Assembly (NCBI GenBank): GCA_031277435.1 | Contig: JAITMI010000313.1 | Location: 1 to 6,449 of the forward strand | Direction of reading: 5' to 3' | DNA: 6,449 bases | From: Pseudomonadales bacterium | Lineage (GTDB): Bacteria > Pseudomonadota > Gammaproteobacteria > Pseudomonadales > Pseudohongiellaceae | Part shown: in pieces, positions 6,428 to 6,449 of the stretch | Numbering within the stretch: position 1 is the first letter of the stretch | How the letters are laid out: the number at the start of each line of letters is the position of its first letter | Made by a program: the position numbers and the translations under genes | Notes under the pieces: model-generated | What the model saw: only the letters and a program-made list of their open reading frames with translations | Told to the model about the DNA's origin: nothing | The model's database searches: none

Positions 6428-6449
6428 GGAATCTTTCACAAGACCGCAA

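Overview
The window looks like a chromosomal segment of a moderately GC-rich proteobacterium, most likely gamma or beta. This is an inference from the gene families, the tRNA-Lys with an encoded CCA end, and the Shine-Dalgarno and sigma70-type promoter signals. No taxonomic marker fixes the species.

Layout, left to right. Positions 1-277 hold no complete gene: there is the possible edge of a membrane-protein gene (minus strand, running off the window) and two copies of a 14-bp motif spaced 21 bp apart, which resemble the repeated ends of some IS21-type insertion sequences. A complete tRNA-Lys(UUU) gene follows on the minus strand (278-352), with a plausible promoter. Upstream of it on the same strand is queC (424-1107), which makes the preQ0 precursor of queuosine. 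A 176-bp spacer separates queC from a minus-strand cluster transcribed right to left: a VanX/DdpX-type D-Ala-D-Ala dipeptidase (4996 to 4355), a WecA/WbpL-type polyprenyl-phosphate sugar-1-phosphate transferase (4323 to 3265), and a WbpM/PglF-type membrane-bound UDP-sugar 4,6-dehydratase (3248 to 1284). The gaps are 31 and 16 bp, so the three may be cotranscribed.

A 228-bp divergent region (4997-5224) separates this cluster from a plus-strand, Tat-exported molybdopterin oxidoreductase of the sulfite oxidase family (5225-6427). That region carries a strong-looking sigma70 promoter, a leader of about 90 nt with four short segments that can pair in mutually exclusive ways, and a 10-codon mini-ORF ending just before the ribosome binding site.

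The dehydratase and the transferase form a coherent pair. The first makes a 4-keto-6-deoxy UDP-HexNAc, and after further modification by enzymes not in this window the second would load the resulting sugar phosphate onto undecaprenyl phosphate to start an O-antigen or other surface glycan. The dipeptidase acts on D-Ala-D-Ala, so it touches peptidoglycan precursors, but a functional link to the pair is unproven. The molybdoenzyme is an independent periplasmic redox unit.

Most worth a second look are the hairpin ladder in the molybdoenzyme leader, the apparent loss of two oxyanion-binding arginines in that enzyme, and the queC/tRNA-Lys junction as a possible mobile-element boundary. I found no clear evidence of a wholly new multi-gene system.
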